The notes beneath the pieces were generated by a model. It did no database searches. It saw nothing but the letters and a program-made list of their open reading frames with translations, and was not told where the DNA came from. Of a DNA stretch of 64,000 nucleotides, positions 34,056 to 43,516 are shown in pieces (within the stretch, counting starts at the first letter, position 1; each line of letters begins with the position of its first letter). The position numbers and the translations under genes were made by a program. Origin of the DNA: Acidobacteriota bacterium (lineage in GTDB: Bacteria > Acidobacteriota > Blastocatellia > RBC074); the NCBI GenBank assembly GCA_018268995.1, contig JAFDVL010000058.1, forward strand, positions 1,178 to 65,177, given 5' to 3'.

Positions 34056-36839
34056 ATGAATCAATCCCGCAAATGCTTTCTCACAGTCTTGTTCTTCGTC
34101 ATTTCCGGCTGGTCCATCAATGCACAGGCGCAAATAACTGTCGTTTCGGCAGCGAACTATTCAGGCACCGTCACAGCACCAGAAGAGATTGTCTCGGGAT
34201 TTGGGACGAATCTGGCTTCGGCAACAGCGGCTGCAATAAGCCTTCCCTTGCCGAAGACGCTCAACGGCGTAACAGTAAAAGTACGCGACAGTGCAGGCAC
34301 AGAACGAATGGCGGCACTCTTTTACGTTTCGCCGACGCAAATCAATTTTCAGATTCCTGCGGGTACGGCGATTGGTACAGCCAGCATCACGGTGACGAAT
34401 GGCGGCGTCACAATCACGGGGACAACGACGATTGCACGAACAGCCCCCGGAGTCTTTTCGGCAGATTCGACAGGAAATGGATATGCCGCTGCACAAGCAC
34501 TCAGGCAACGCGCCGATAATTCGCAGGCGATGCAGGAAGTCGTGCAATACGACAGCATCAACCGAAAATTCGTAGGCAAACCGATTGACCTGACAATTCC
34601 CAATGAACAAATGTTCTTGCAACTCTATGGCACAGGAATTCGCCAACGCACGGATCTGGCAAATGTGACCGCCACGATTGGTGGGCAAAAAGTTGATGTG
34701 TTGTTCGCAGGCACCCAGGGTGGATATGAAGGTTTGGATCAAATCAACCTGACTGTGCCTCGCACCTTACCGAATGGCGAACTCGATGTGGTACTGAAAG
34801 TGGATGGAGTCACAGCCAACACTGTCAAGATTTTCGTTACCGCGCCGGCTACAACTGAAGCTACGACGTATCTGGCAATGTTGCGTCCAGAAGGAAGTGT
34901 CACGTCGCCTGCCTCTGGAGCGTCTGTACTACGCCTGAGTGCTGATGAAAAATCCGCCTCCGTTACCTTCAACTATTCAAACCTGACGACGCCAACCACT
35001 AGCGGCCACATCCACGGCCCGGCTGATCCGGGTCAAAGTGGAGGCATTCTCTTTGATCTGGATACGGCTCCCAAACAAGCAGATGGCTCCTTTGTTTGGA
35101 CATTTACGCAAGTCGGGGCAACTACAGCGGCGCAAATTGTGCAGGCGCTCAAAGCCGGGCGTTTGTATATCAATATCCATTCCTCGCGCTATCCGTCGGG
35201 CGAAATTCGCGGGCATTACGGGATCATCAACGGCACCCAAACATTTACGCCGCCCCCTGCCCCTCCTGCTTTGCCATCGGGGAAACCCACCGCCAATGAT
35301 GCCGCACGCTTTCTCACGCAGGCAACCTTTGGCCCCAAAATGGCGGACATCACATCGTTACAAACCAAAGGATTTGACACGTGGTTGAATGAACAATTTG
35401 CGATGTCAACGGTGTCGCATCTGGCATATGTGGATAAGCTGGTACAGGACAATCCGGGCAAGAGTTTTTACGATGAGGCGATGATGGAAACGTTTTGGGA
35501 TCAGGCTGTGAAGGGCAATGATCAGCTTCGCCAACGTGTTTCATTCGCGCTCAGCGAATTCTTTGTTGTTTCGTTCAACTCGAACTTATCGGGCGAATTT
35601 TATGCGATGGCCAGCTATGCGGATATGCTGAATAAAAATGCTTTCGGCAACTTCCGACAGTTGTTGCAGGATGTGACGCTGCATCCGGCAATGGGGCGAT
35701 ACCTGGATCATTTGCAAAATGACAAAGAAGACACTGTCACGGGCCGCCAGCCCAATGAAAACTATGCCCGCGAAGTCCTGCAACTCTTTTCCGTCGGCTT
35801 GTACCAACTGCATCCCGATGGCAGCCTAAAACTGGGGACAAACGGGCTGCCGATGGAAACGTATGATCAAAATGTCGTCAAAGGCTTTGCTCATGTTTTT
35901 ACGGGCTGGAGCTATGGCACATTTACGAAAACTGAAAACAATTGGAAGTGGCCTCCGGTTTGGAACAACGGTTCACAATTCTGGCGTGTGCCGATGGAAG
36001 TGTGGCCAAATCACCATTCCACATTGGCAAAACCCTTGATGAACGGGGTAACACTGTCCGCAGGACAAACGCCAGACAAGGATTTGAAAGATGCGCTCGA
36101 CAACATTTTCAATCATCCGAATGTTGGGCCGTTTGTCGCGCGCCAATTGATTCAACGGCTGGTCACCAGCAATCCCAGTCCGGCGTATGTCTATCGCGTA
36201 GCCCAGAAATTCAACGACAACGGCAGCGGCGTGCGCGGCGATATGAAAGCCGTCATCAAAGCCATTTTGCTGGATTACGAAGCACGCAGCACCGATGTCT
36301 TAGCCAATCAAGGCTACGGCAAATTGCGCGAACCCATTGTCCGCTTGGCGCAACTGTTCCGCGCGTTCAACTATTCGTGCCCGTGCAACAAAATCGCGGT
36401 GTACTGGATGGACAGCCCCGTCCACGCCATAGGCCAAAACCCGTATCGCGCGCCAACGGTCTTCAATTTTTTCGAGCCGAACTACAGCCATCCGGGACAC
36501 GTGGCGACCGCCGGATTACATTCACCTGAATTCCAGATCACGACTGAGGTTTCAATTACAGGGATGTCAAATTTTATGCGGTACGTTGTCTTTTCCGGCT
36601 TCAAATGGGACGAGACAAAACCACTCACGCCGGACTATTCCGCCGTTTCACCGCTCGCAGCCAATCCATCGCAATTGGCAGATCATCTGAACTTACTTTT
36701 GATGTCAGGCCAGATGTCGGCGGCCATGAAAACGACGATTGTCAATGAACTCACGAAAATGTCTTCGGACTTAACTGAACGCACCAAAGAAGCGGTTCAC
36801 ATCATCGTGACTTCACCGGAATATGTAATTCAGAAATAA
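34056..36839 (+). CDS. DUF1800 protein with TIGR03437-like and CHRD domains
   Basis: A 927-residue exported protein. The signal peptide spans about 1-26. Residues about 27-245 resemble the acidobacterial TIGR03437 region (VVSAANYSGTVTAPEEIVSGFG, shortened: VVSAANYSG; LFYVSPTQINFQIPAG; LQLYGTGI). Residues about 258-390 form a CHRD domain (GHIHGPA, LKAGRLYINIHSSRYPSGEI). DUF1800 fills about 415-925 (FLTQATFGPKMADI, NENYAREVLQLFSVGLYQL). DUF1800 proteins pair with DUF1501 proteins and may act in export or polymer degradation, unproven. Start at 34056 gives the cleanest leader. The DUF1501 partner begins 19 bp downstream. Confidence 0.9.
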   Translation: MNQSRKCFLTVLFFVISGWSINAQAQITVVSAANYSGTVTAPEEIVSGFGTNLASATAAAISLPLPKTLNGVTVKVRDSAGTERMAALFYVSPTQINFQIPAGTAIGTASITVTNGGVTITGTTTIARTAPGVFSADSTGNGYAAAQALRQRADNSQAMQEVVQYDSINRKFVGKPIDLTIPNEQMFLQLYGTGIRQRTDLANVTATIGGQKVDVLFAGTQGGYEGLDQINLTVPRTLPNGELDVVLKVDGVTANTVKIFVTAPATTEATTYLAMLRPEGSVTSPASGASVLRLSADEKSASVTFNYSNLTTPTTSGHIHGPADPGQSGGILFDLDTAPKQADGSFVWTFTQVGATTAAQIVQALKAGRLYINIHSSRYPSGEIRGHYGIINGTQTFTPPPAPPALPSGKPTANDAARFLTQATFGPKMADITSLQTKGFDTWLNEQFAMSTVSHLAYVDKLVQDNPGKSFYDEAMMETFWDQAVKGNDQLRQRVSFALSEFFVVSFNSNLSGEFYAMASYADMLNKNAFGNFRQLLQDVTLHPAMGRYLDHLQNDKEDTVTGRQPNENYAREVLQLFSVGLYQLHPDGSLKLGTNGLPMETYDQNVVKGFAHVFTGWSYGTFTKTENNWKWPPVWNNGSQFWRVPMEVWPNHHSTLAKPLMNGVTLSAGQTPDKDLKDALDNIFNHPNVGPFVARQLIQRLVTSNPSPAYVYRVAQKFNDNGSGVRGDMKAVIKAILLDYEARSTDVLANQGYGKLREPIVRLAQLFRAFNYSCPCNKIAVYWMDSPVHAIGQNPYRAPTVFNFFEPNYSHPGHVATAGLHSPEFQITTEVSITGMSNFMRYVVFSGFKWDETKPLTPDYSAVSPLAANPSQLADHLNLLLMSGQMSAAMKTTIVNELTKMSSDLTERTKEAVHIIVTSPEYVIQK

Positions 36840-36858
36840 ATCAGCAGGAAGAATACGA

Positions 36859-38217
36859 ATGTCTGTCACACGAAGAAATTTTCTGCAACAAACCATCTGC
36901 GCAGGGCTAGGGACAACTGGGGCCTTGAACTTACTCGGCAACCTAACCACCACAGCAGCGGCAATTCCAAGCTTCCAGATCGGCGATTACAAAGCACTGG
37001 TCTGTATTTTCATGTTCGGCGGAAATGATGGGTCGAATACTGTGCTGCCGTATTCACAAAGCGACTACAATGCCTATGCCACGGCACGCACGAATTTGGC
37101 GCTCCCGCGCACAGAACTGCTGCCGATCACACCGTTGACCAGCGATGGGCGTAATTTCGCGTTGCATCCGAACCTGCCTGAATTGCAATCCCTTTTTGCA
37201 CAAAAGAAACTAGCGGTGCTTGCCAATGTTGGCCCGCTACTGGCACCAACAACACGCATGCAGTATCAACAACGCTCCGTGCCACTGCCACCACAGTTAT
37301 TTTCGCATAGCGATCAGCAAACGCATTGGCAAACGGCGTGGCCAGAGGAGGTGCCAAAGACAGGCTGGGGTGGGCGTCTGGCAGACGTCATCAATACGGC
37401 CAACACCAATGCCAGGATTTCCATGTCTGTTTCACTGAAAGGGTCGAATCTATTTCAGGTGGGCAACAATATTTTCCCGCAGATGATTTCTTCGGACGGA
37501 ACAGTGAAGCTTTGGTATTACAACGAAGCGTGGAATTATCCGGGTACGAATCTGACCAAAGCCATCCTGCAACAAAACAACACCAATGTTTTCGAGAAGG
37601 AATATCGAGACATGTTCAAGAATTCCATCGAGAATGAAAAATTGTTGAGCGCAGCGTTGGCACAAGCGCCTGTCACAACTACGGTGTTCCCCAACAACGA
37701 TCTGGCCAAGCAATTAAAAATGGTGGCCAAGCTGATTTCTGTTCGGAACCAGTTAGGGCTCAGCCGACAGGTCTTTTTCTGCACGATTGACGGCTTCGAC
37801 ACACACGGCGAGCAGTTGGCAACACACGCGTCGCTGTTAACGCAACTGAGCCAAGCTCTGAATGCTTTCTATCAGACGACCGTTGAATTGGGAGTTGCCC
37901 AAAACGTTACCACCTTCACGGCCTCAGATTTTGGCCGCACCTACAAGAGCAACGGCAAAGGCTCCGATCATGGCTGGGGCAACCATCAATTCGTGCTGGG
38001 TGGTGCGGTCAAAGGCGGAGACATCTATGGCAAGATTCCGGCGCTGGAAATCAACGGCCCGGACGACACCAGCGAAGGGCGATGGATTCCGACAATTGCA
38101 ACGGATGAGTACGCATCCACCCTCGCGACATGGTTTGGCGTCAACGCAGGAGAGCTGACAACGATCCTGCCCAATATCGGCAGGTTTGCGCGGACGAATC
38201 TAGGATTTATGAATTAG
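36859..38217 (+). CDS. DUF1501 protein with Tat signal, partner of the DUF1800 protein
   Basis: A 452-residue protein starting VTRRNFLQQTICAGLGTTGA, a twin-arginine leader. Conserved parts include LVCIFMFGGNDGSNTVLPY, FCTIDGFDTHGEQL and TASDFGRTYKSNGKGSDHGWG, shortened here to FGRTYKSNGKGSDHGWG, which carry the His/Asp cluster thought to bind metal. An AGGAAG site precedes the ATG. The gene follows the DUF1800 gene by 19 bp, a pairing seen in many Proteobacteria, Planctomycetes and Acidobacteriota, so a joint extracytoplasmic role is likely. It is only distantly similar to the other DUF1501 protein at 11350-12807. Confidence 0.9.
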   Translation: MSVTRRNFLQQTICAGLGTTGALNLLGNLTTTAAAIPSFQIGDYKALVCIFMFGGNDGSNTVLPYSQSDYNAYATARTNLALPRTELLPITPLTSDGRNFALHPNLPELQSLFAQKKLAVLANVGPLLAPTTRMQYQQRSVPLPPQLFSHSDQQTHWQTAWPEEVPKTGWGGRLADVINTANTNARISMSVSLKGSNLFQVGNNIFPQMISSDGTVKLWYYNEAWNYPGTNLTKAILQQNNTNVFEKEYRDMFKNSIENEKLLSAALAQAPVTTTVFPNNDLAKQLKMVAKLISVRNQLGLSRQVFFCTIDGFDTHGEQLATHASLLTQLSQALNAFYQTTVELGVAQNVTTFTASDFGRTYKSNGKGSDHGWGNHQFVLGGAVKGGDIYGKIPALEINGPDDTSEGRWIPTIATDEYASTLATWFGVNAGELTTILPNIGRFARTNLGFMN

Positions 38218-38233
38218 TGCAAAGGAAAACAAT

Positions 38234-38875
38234 TTACGACTTATCCTCTGAAGAAAACCAAGACTCATTGATCAACTGAATCGTTGAACGTGGCGGAGGC
38301 AAGGGCGGAAACTCTATACCGTTGTAAATTTCGCTGAGTGGCAATTGACAGTTTAGTGAGCCAATTGTCAGCGCGCTTTCCAGCCCAGCCGCTCGAACAT
38401 AACGCCAACCGCCATCTGGCAACAAAATGTAGTGTTCGATTTGTGCGCGATCCTGTTCAACCAACAAGTAATCCGTAAGCGAGGGAAGTTGTTGATAACA
38501 ACTCCACTTTTCACCCCGATCATACGCAGCCGTCGCAGGCGACAGCACTTCAAAAATCACGCGCGGGTTCAGAAGCAACGCATGATGCTTGGCGTGATAG
38601 TTTGGCTCGCCACACACAATCGTCAGGTCGGCGTACGTATTCAAATCCGCCGCTTCAATCCGAATCTTTTGATCAGAGGAATAGCCGCGACACTGGCTAC
38701 TGAGTTGCCGTCCAACCATCATCGCCAGCGTAAAGCAAATCTGATTGTGAACAGGGCTAGCTCCTGCCATGGCAAAAATCTGCCCGTTCCAGAATTCGTG
38801 CTTGTCTGCGCTTTGCTCTTCAAAGGCGAGATAGTCTTCCAACGTAAATTGAGGTAATGCTAATGTTGCTCCCAT
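38234..38875 (-). CDS. Uma2-family (DUF820) putative restriction endonuclease
   Basis: A 213-residue protein with the Uma2 pattern: FTLEDYLAFEEQSADKHEFW, ASPVHNQICFTLAMMV, the acidic ADLTIVCGE and VIFEVLSPATAAYDRGEK, which together form the PD-(D/E)XK site. Uma2 proteins are numerous in cyanobacteria and Acidobacteriota and are predicted nucleases whose job is unknown; many may be mobile. The ATG at 38875 follows GAGGA by a normal distance. It lies convergent with the DUF1501 gene and 67 bp after the TIR-FGE gene. Confidence 0.87.
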   Translation of the reverse strand: MGATLALPQFTLEDYLAFEEQSADKHEFWNGQIFAMAGASPVHNQICFTLAMMVGRQLSSQCRGYSSDQKIRIEAADLNTYADLTIVCGEPNYHAKHHALLLNPRVIFEVLSPATAAYDRGEKWSCYQQLPSLTDYLLVEQDRAQIEHYILLPDGGWRYVRAAGLESALTIGSLNCQLPLSEIYNGIEFPPLPPPRSTIQLINESWFSSEDKS

Positions 38876-38942
38876 CGTAGATAATCCTCTTTCAAGCAAG
38901 AGCAGTCTTGTTACTTTACGCGTGTAAAAAATATGACAAGAG

Positions 38943-40505
38943 CTACGGGCTTTTCAAAGACTGTACAACCCGAAAACCAATCTTGTCATCATCTTCGCCT
39001 GTATAACGAATAGCAGATCGGCAGAAGGACTCATAATTAAACCAGGAACCCCCTCGTAAGACATGGTCTTTACCAGTTTTTGGCCCTGTTGGGTTTTCCT
39101 GTGGCGTTTTAGGGTAGGGACCATACCAATCCCGGCACCATTCCAGCACATTGCCATGCATATCAAATAAACCAAACCGATTCGGTTGTTTTTGGCCTAC
39201 TGGATGGGGCCGATTTTTGTTGAGAGATAACCGCTCACGGTATTTCGCTAACTCTCTGTTAACCTTTTTCCAGATATCCAAGGCATCAATGGGGACGCTC
39301 CCTGAATTATTCCCATACCAGGCCATCTTGTCTAAGTCTCCTGCGTGTGCCTCTTTGGTTCTTGCACGACAAGCGTATTCCCATTCTGCTTCCGTTGGTA
39401 ATTGATAGTCTCTCTTACTGCTTTGGCTAAGTATCTTACAAAATCTTTGCGCATCATCCCAAGAGACAGCGTAAACTGGATAATTGCTCCCCTCTGCTGG
39501 CATAGGTTTTCCCGTATTGTTTTTTTCCCATTGATCTCGCGCTGTAATTCCCATCACAGCTTGCCATTGTTCTTGAGTGATTTCGAATTTTCCAATAGCG
39601 AATGACGAAACCGTAACCCGGTGTGGGGTTTCATCACCAATCCAGCCTTCTTTTTCTGGCGCACCCATTGTGAAGCTTCCGCCCGGTAAATTAACCATCT
39701 CTAGTTTTACTCCATTACTTAGGTTTTCAGTGAATGTAGGCAATGACGATGGTGGGCGAGAAGTAGACGGCGATGGCAATGGAGTAGGAGCTAGAGAGGA
39801 AATGACTTTAGGTGCGGCGGAGTCCTCCTTAGTTGGAGATATATCCTTCAGTATCCCGTATTGTTTCATCAACACACCTACGAGGATAAGTAATAAAACA
39901 AGGCCCCCCAACACAGTTATGGCTTTGACAATCGGGGGGAGAAACATGGGGGAGATTTCGTTATGCCCATAGTCTTGTCGGTGGAGAGGTTGATGTCTGT
40001 ACATTTCGGGTGCGTTCGATTTTGCCCTTGGTATACTCGCACCCATTGGAGATGCCATTTCTCCTGTATGGAGAGGGGCTTTGCCTATCCTTTTTGCTCC
40101 TTTTCTTAAGGCGCGGAGTAATTTACTCCACTCCTCTTCTGCTTCATTGCCAAACAAGTCTACAGTGTGGAGTGATTTAAGTTGATCTGGTATTTCGCAT
40201 TCGTTTAAGCGGACGGGAATAATATAGAGGTCAGTCGCCAGCTTTTCTTCGCGTGCATCCAAAGCCGTATTGATTTCGCGTTGAAGAAAACTGCGTTTTG
40301 CAACCGACTGTGAAGACAGGCAGATAATAAAGAAATCAGACTTACGGATCACCTGTTGTATGACTACGGCAAATACTTCGCCAGGGAGCAAATCCACCTT
40401 ATCTATCCAAGGTCTGTAGCCCTCTGCTTCTAGCCGAGCATGCAGAGATCTGACAGCGCGATAATCTTCATGCGCATAGCTGAGGAAGATACGAATTGGT
40501 TCCAT
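38943..40505 (-). CDS. TIR - transmembrane - FGE/C-type-lectin-fold fusion protein
   Basis: A 520-residue protein in three parts. Residues 1-135 are a TIR domain (IFLSYAHEDYRAVRSLHARL; FFIICLSSQSV), with Glu77 in FLQREINTALD at the usual NADase glutamate position. A single membrane helix is at about 190-212. After a Pro/Ser linker, residues 265-515 form an FGE-sulfatase domain (VNLPGGSFTMGAPE, WEYACRA, GNVLEWCRDWYG, VLRGGSWFNYESFC, GFRVV). The second catalytic Cys of true FGEs is kept (Cys495), but the first is Asn490, so oxidase activity is unlikely and a ligand-binding role more so. Inference: the outer domain senses something and the cytoplasmic TIR destroys NAD or signals. Confidence 0.88.
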   Translation of the reverse strand: MEPIRIFLSYAHEDYRAVRSLHARLEAEGYRPWIDKVDLLPGEVFAVVIQQVIRKSDFFIICLSSQSVAKRSFLQREINTALDAREEKLATDLYIIPVRLNECEIPDQLKSLHTVDLFGNEAEEEWSKLLRALRKGAKRIGKAPLHTGEMASPMGASIPRAKSNAPEMYRHQPLHRQDYGHNEISPMFLPPIVKAITVLGGLVLLLILVGVLMKQYGILKDISPTKEDSAAPKVISSLAPTPLPSPSTSRPPSSLPTFTENLSNGVKLEMVNLPGGSFTMGAPEKEGWIGDETPHRVTVSSFAIGKFEITQEQWQAVMGITARDQWEKNNTGKPMPAEGSNYPVYAVSWDDAQRFCKILSQSSKRDYQLPTEAEWEYACRARTKEAHAGDLDKMAWYGNNSGSVPIDALDIWKKVNRELAKYRERLSLNKNRPHPVGQKQPNRFGLFDMHGNVLEWCRDWYGPYPKTPQENPTGPKTGKDHVLRGGSWFNYESFCRSAIRYTGEDDDKIGFRVVQSLKSP

Positions 40506-40652
40506 AATCGTTCTTAAATTGTTTTGCGGATTGCTGAATTAGCGAAGGCGCAGTGTAGCGCAGGAGCATTACTGCGGACAAGATGATTGTCTGACGACGG
40601 CGGTGCAGTACAGGGAGCAGTAGCGACCTGATTTGATGCCTCTACCCGGTCG
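40506..40652. other. Upstream region of the TIR-FGE gene
   Basis: Holds the left arm and loop of the hairpin repeat. The AT-rich part near 40506-40545 should contain the promoter of the TIR-FGE gene. No gene seen. Confidence 0.4.
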
Positions 40653-40670
40653 CTACCGCTCTCTGTACTG
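40606..40670. repeat. Large hairpin repeat, 23-bp arms
   Basis: Arms at 40606-40628 and 40648-40670 match at 21 of 23 positions, with a 19-base loop. The right arm runs into the 3' end of the esterase pseudogene. The size and GC content suggest a REP/MITE-like element, or a terminator without a T tract. Confidence 0.7.
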
Positions 40671-41948
40671 TACCGATGCGGGAGCTTTCAACTGCTGATC
40701 CGCAAACTCCAGGAATGCATGCCAATCTTCAGCAATCGTCGAATGCTTGCCGTTGCGATAGAAAAAGCCGATCCGACTTTTTATCGGCTTTCCTGGTTCC
40801 GGCATTTGCGTGGCCTGCAATCCTTCGACGCCTAAAAACTGATAGACCTTGCTCGCCGCTTGCAACATTGCGAACTGTCCCGCCGGATTCGACCACGTAT
40901 CTTCCACCGCACAACTGAACAGCACAGGACGCGGAGCCATCAACGCGACGAGGCAATGTTAATCGAAAGGCAGGCGCGCAGGATTGTCGCTGAACAACGG
41001 AAATGTGTCATTGAACCAATGCGGGAAGCGGTCGTTGATGGCTTTGACGGATTCGCCGACCGTACCGCGATTCGGCGAGGTGCCGCCCATTCCAGCTTGA
41101 TGCGGAAACACGAGCGCGGCGCGTTCATCCATCGCGGCGGCAAACATCGCGGCTTTGCCCATCCGCGAATGACCGAAAAGCGCAATACGATTCTTGTCAA
41201 TCGCCTTGTCCGTGACCAGATAATCCAGCACGCGATGAAAGCCCCACGCCCACGCGGCGACATTGCCCCACGATGTTTCTTTCGTCGCGTTCGCAGCCGC
41301 AAAGTGTGGGAAGACGCCGCGCGTGAAATCCGGCGTGTCGGGCGCAAGGTCGCCGTTGTAAAAGGCGACGACCGCGTAACCGCGCGCGATGGCGTCGGCG
41401 ATGCCCCATTCGCTGTCAATGCCTTTGCCGCGTGAAGCTTCGGTCGCGCGATTGTTAACGACGCCGGGACAGTATTGCGTGGTCGGAACCCAATTCGGAT
41501 TCAGGCTAACGCGCGGATCATTGAGCACGGTGTGATTGCCGCAAAAGTTGAGGCCGAGAATTGCAGGCACAGGCGCTTTGACAGCGTTCGGCGTAATAAT
41601 GAGCACGTTGATTTTGGGTGCGCCGGGCTTTCCCAGATCAATTTCGACTTCTTTCATCGTGGCCTTGCCGCCGAAAAAATCGGGATACGACTTGCCCACT
41701 GTTACACGAATTTTGGGGGCTGGCGGCAAGTAACCGTACATATAATGCTGGAATAGCGCCTTCAATTCTGGCCGCCGTTCTTTGTTCCACTGTGCGCGGG
41801 TCGTGACGCGTTTGCCATTTAGCATCACCAGCGGATCGGGCAATTCTTTGTGTTCAGGCAAGTCAGAAAATGAAGGGAAAGTTTTTTGCAGGGCAATCGC
41901 GGATGAGAACAGAAAAAGGATAGCGAGAGACAGTGAAGTAATTTTCAT
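40653..41948 (-). pseudogene. CE15-like glucuronoyl/acetyl esterase with an in-frame stop
   Basis: An alpha/beta hydrolase of about 431 residues, split by one TAA at 40959-40961. Before the stop, a signal peptide (1-19), HYMYGYLPPAP, LGLNFCGNHTVL and the nucleophile elbow FGHSRMGKAAM are seen. The same frame continues after it with HCLVALMAPRPVLFSCAVED and the late NGKHSTIAEDW that would hold the catalytic His. Family members read PFDQH where this gene has PFD-stop-H, so a single C-to-T change in CAA explains it. The first part alone (329 residues) lacks the His and should be inactive. Third gene of the rhaM operon. Confidence 0.85.
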
Positions 41949-41958
41949 GACGAATGTT

Positions 41959-43008
41959 TTATGGATTTTTGACCAAATGCCGATCCATCCAATCGCTTAT
42001 GATGCGGCGCATTTCGGGTAGTTCTTCGTGGCCACAATCAAACAATTCGATCCGGCAATCCTCGGCCTTACCGTATTTCTCATACAGCGGCATTAAATGA
42101 TCACGGACGCGTTCAACTCCGGCGGGCGGCGTGAGCAAATCTTTACTCCCATTCAGACTGACATGCGCACGTGGCACGATCAGTTCATTGATTTGGGCGG
42201 TCGAAAAATGTTTGAGCAGGCTTGGCACGTAGTAATAAATTCCGTGGCCTTTCAGATTGTTGATTTTCATCAGCTCTTCATAATCCGTCAGGCAACACAA
42301 ATCCACACAGAGTTTGATGCGCGGATCAAGTGCTGCTAACCACCAGGCCTTGGTCGCGCCCATCGAAAGGCCAAAAGCGCCAACACGACTAGCATCCACT
42401 TCAGGCCGACTAACCAAATAATCTACAGCGCGAAACTCATCAAACATCATCATTCCGTAGAGCACCTGCCCGTGCCAGATCATTTTCTTGAAGGCATCCA
42501 TTTCGCCCTGGCTGCCATTTTCAGCGTGTTTTCGTTCGCCAAAACACCAGCTATCAATTGCCAATGTGACGATGCCTTTTTCAGCCAGCACAGGCGCATA
42601 GGCAGGCAATACTTTTTGCCCGGTGAGCAATTCTTTTTTACCGACAGGATAGGTTCCACCGTGCCAGTGAATGTAAAGCAGCCCCGGTGCCTTCTTTTGC
42701 CTGCGTTCAGGAATCAGCATTAAGGCAGGCACAGGTTCGAGGCCGTTGAGATCAAGCTCCAAATGTTCCAACGTGTAGCCGTCGCCTTTTTCAGTGTGAC
42801 GCAATTTCGCGGGTTTCGGCTTATGTTGCCAAGGCAAATCGCCGAGCAACGCCCACAGCTCGCGCCGCCGCTTTTGCTGGTAGCGGCTGAATTCTGCTTT
42901 TGAGTTGAAGCTTTGTGCAAGCGTTGAAGCAGTCATGGATAAGCCAGTTGTCCCCAAGGCTGATTGCAGCAAAAATTCGCGGCGTTCCAGTTCAAGGTTT
43001 TCAGTCAT
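41959..43008 (-). CDS. Exported dienelactone-hydrolase-like alpha/beta hydrolase
   Basis: A 349-residue protein with a Tat-like leader (ERREFLLQSALGTTGLSM). The hydrolase core shows LLYIHWHGGTYPVG (oxyanion region), the nucleophile elbow AFGLSMGATKAWW, and the C-terminal ELFDCGHEELPEM with the likely catalytic His. It is probably an esterase acting on a sugar-linked ester; the substrate is not readable. GGAG lies six bases before the start, and the gene begins three bases after the rhaM stop codon and ends 10 bp before the broken CE15-like gene, so the three are one operon. Confidence 0.87.
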   Translation of the reverse strand: MTENLELERREFLLQSALGTTGLSMTASTLAQSFNSKAEFSRYQQKRRRELWALLGDLPWQHKPKPAKLRHTEKGDGYTLEHLELDLNGLEPVPALMLIPERRQKKAPGLLYIHWHGGTYPVGKKELLTGQKVLPAYAPVLAEKGIVTLAIDSWCFGERKHAENGSQGEMDAFKKMIWHGQVLYGMMMFDEFRAVDYLVSRPEVDASRVGAFGLSMGATKAWWLAALDPRIKLCVDLCCLTDYEELMKINNLKGHGIYYYVPSLLKHFSTAQINELIVPRAHVSLNGSKDLLTPPAGVERVRDHLMPLYEKYGKAEDCRIELFDCGHEELPEMRRIISDWMDRHLVKNP

Positions 43009-43011
43009 GCA

Positions 43012-43326
43012 TTACTCCAAATGAAAAACTTCCGTTAAATCTTTGGTGGTGGGGCTGCTGTCTTCATTCGTAATCATCAAGTCCTGCATCTGATTCCACC
43101 ACCGCTGGCAGACTTCAGTGTGTGCGATGTGGTTCCACAATGCCTCGGATTCACATTCAGCGTAGGCAAATAAGATGTCAGTCTCAGAGTCTAAAAAAAT
43201 TGAATAGTTCAGAACACCATATTGTTTGAGCGTAGCTTGTAATTCTGGCCAGATCGGGTTGTGACGACGTTGGTATTCCGCCTGAAATCCGGGCAGCAAT
43301 TTCATCACAAATGCTTTGCGTATCAT
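43012..43326 (-). CDS. rhaM: L-rhamnose mutarotase
   Basis: A 104-residue protein that interconverts the alpha and beta anomers of L-rhamnose. Length and motifs fit the family: KAFVMKLLPGFQAEYQRRHNPIWPEL, shortened to MKLLPGFQAEYQRRH, with the catalytic His22, NYSIFLDSETDILFAYAE, and WWNQMQDLM near the end. It leads an operon with two hydrolases, so the operon is likely to release and use rhamnose from esterified plant or microbial polysaccharide. No rhamnose kinase, isomerase or aldolase is in the window. Confidence 0.92.
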   Translation of the reverse strand: MIRKAFVMKLLPGFQAEYQRRHNPIWPELQATLKQYGVLNYSIFLDSETDILFAYAECESEALWNHIAHTEVCQRWWNQMQDLMITNEDSSPTTKDLTEVFHLE

Positions 43327-43480
43327 TGTTGTAGCGAACCTTTAGTTTGATGAGATGTGAATTTTCACGTCACCGTGAATGCGCCGCTCAGCATAAGAGG
43401 AAAAAGCCTCAGGTGCAATCCGGGGGTGGCCGTCTACGCCAGAAAGTGTTGTGGAATTTTCCTCAATCAATAGAAAGGTC

Positions 43481-43510
43481 TACAATTTGCTTGTAAGAAA
43501 AACCGAGGAG
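43481..43510 (+). promoter_or_regulatory. Candidate -10 box and ribosome site for the usp pair
   Basis: TACAAT at 43481-43486 is a good -10 match, but no clear -35 box lies upstream. GAGGAG at 43505-43510 is a strong ribosome site seven bases before the first usp start. Confidence 0.4.
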
Positions 43511-43516
43511 GTAACT

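Noticed and set aside
38943..40505. True formylglycine-generating enzyme for the sulfatase
   Set aside because: One of the two catalytic cysteines is Asn, and the domain is fused to a cytoplasmic TIR through a membrane helix.
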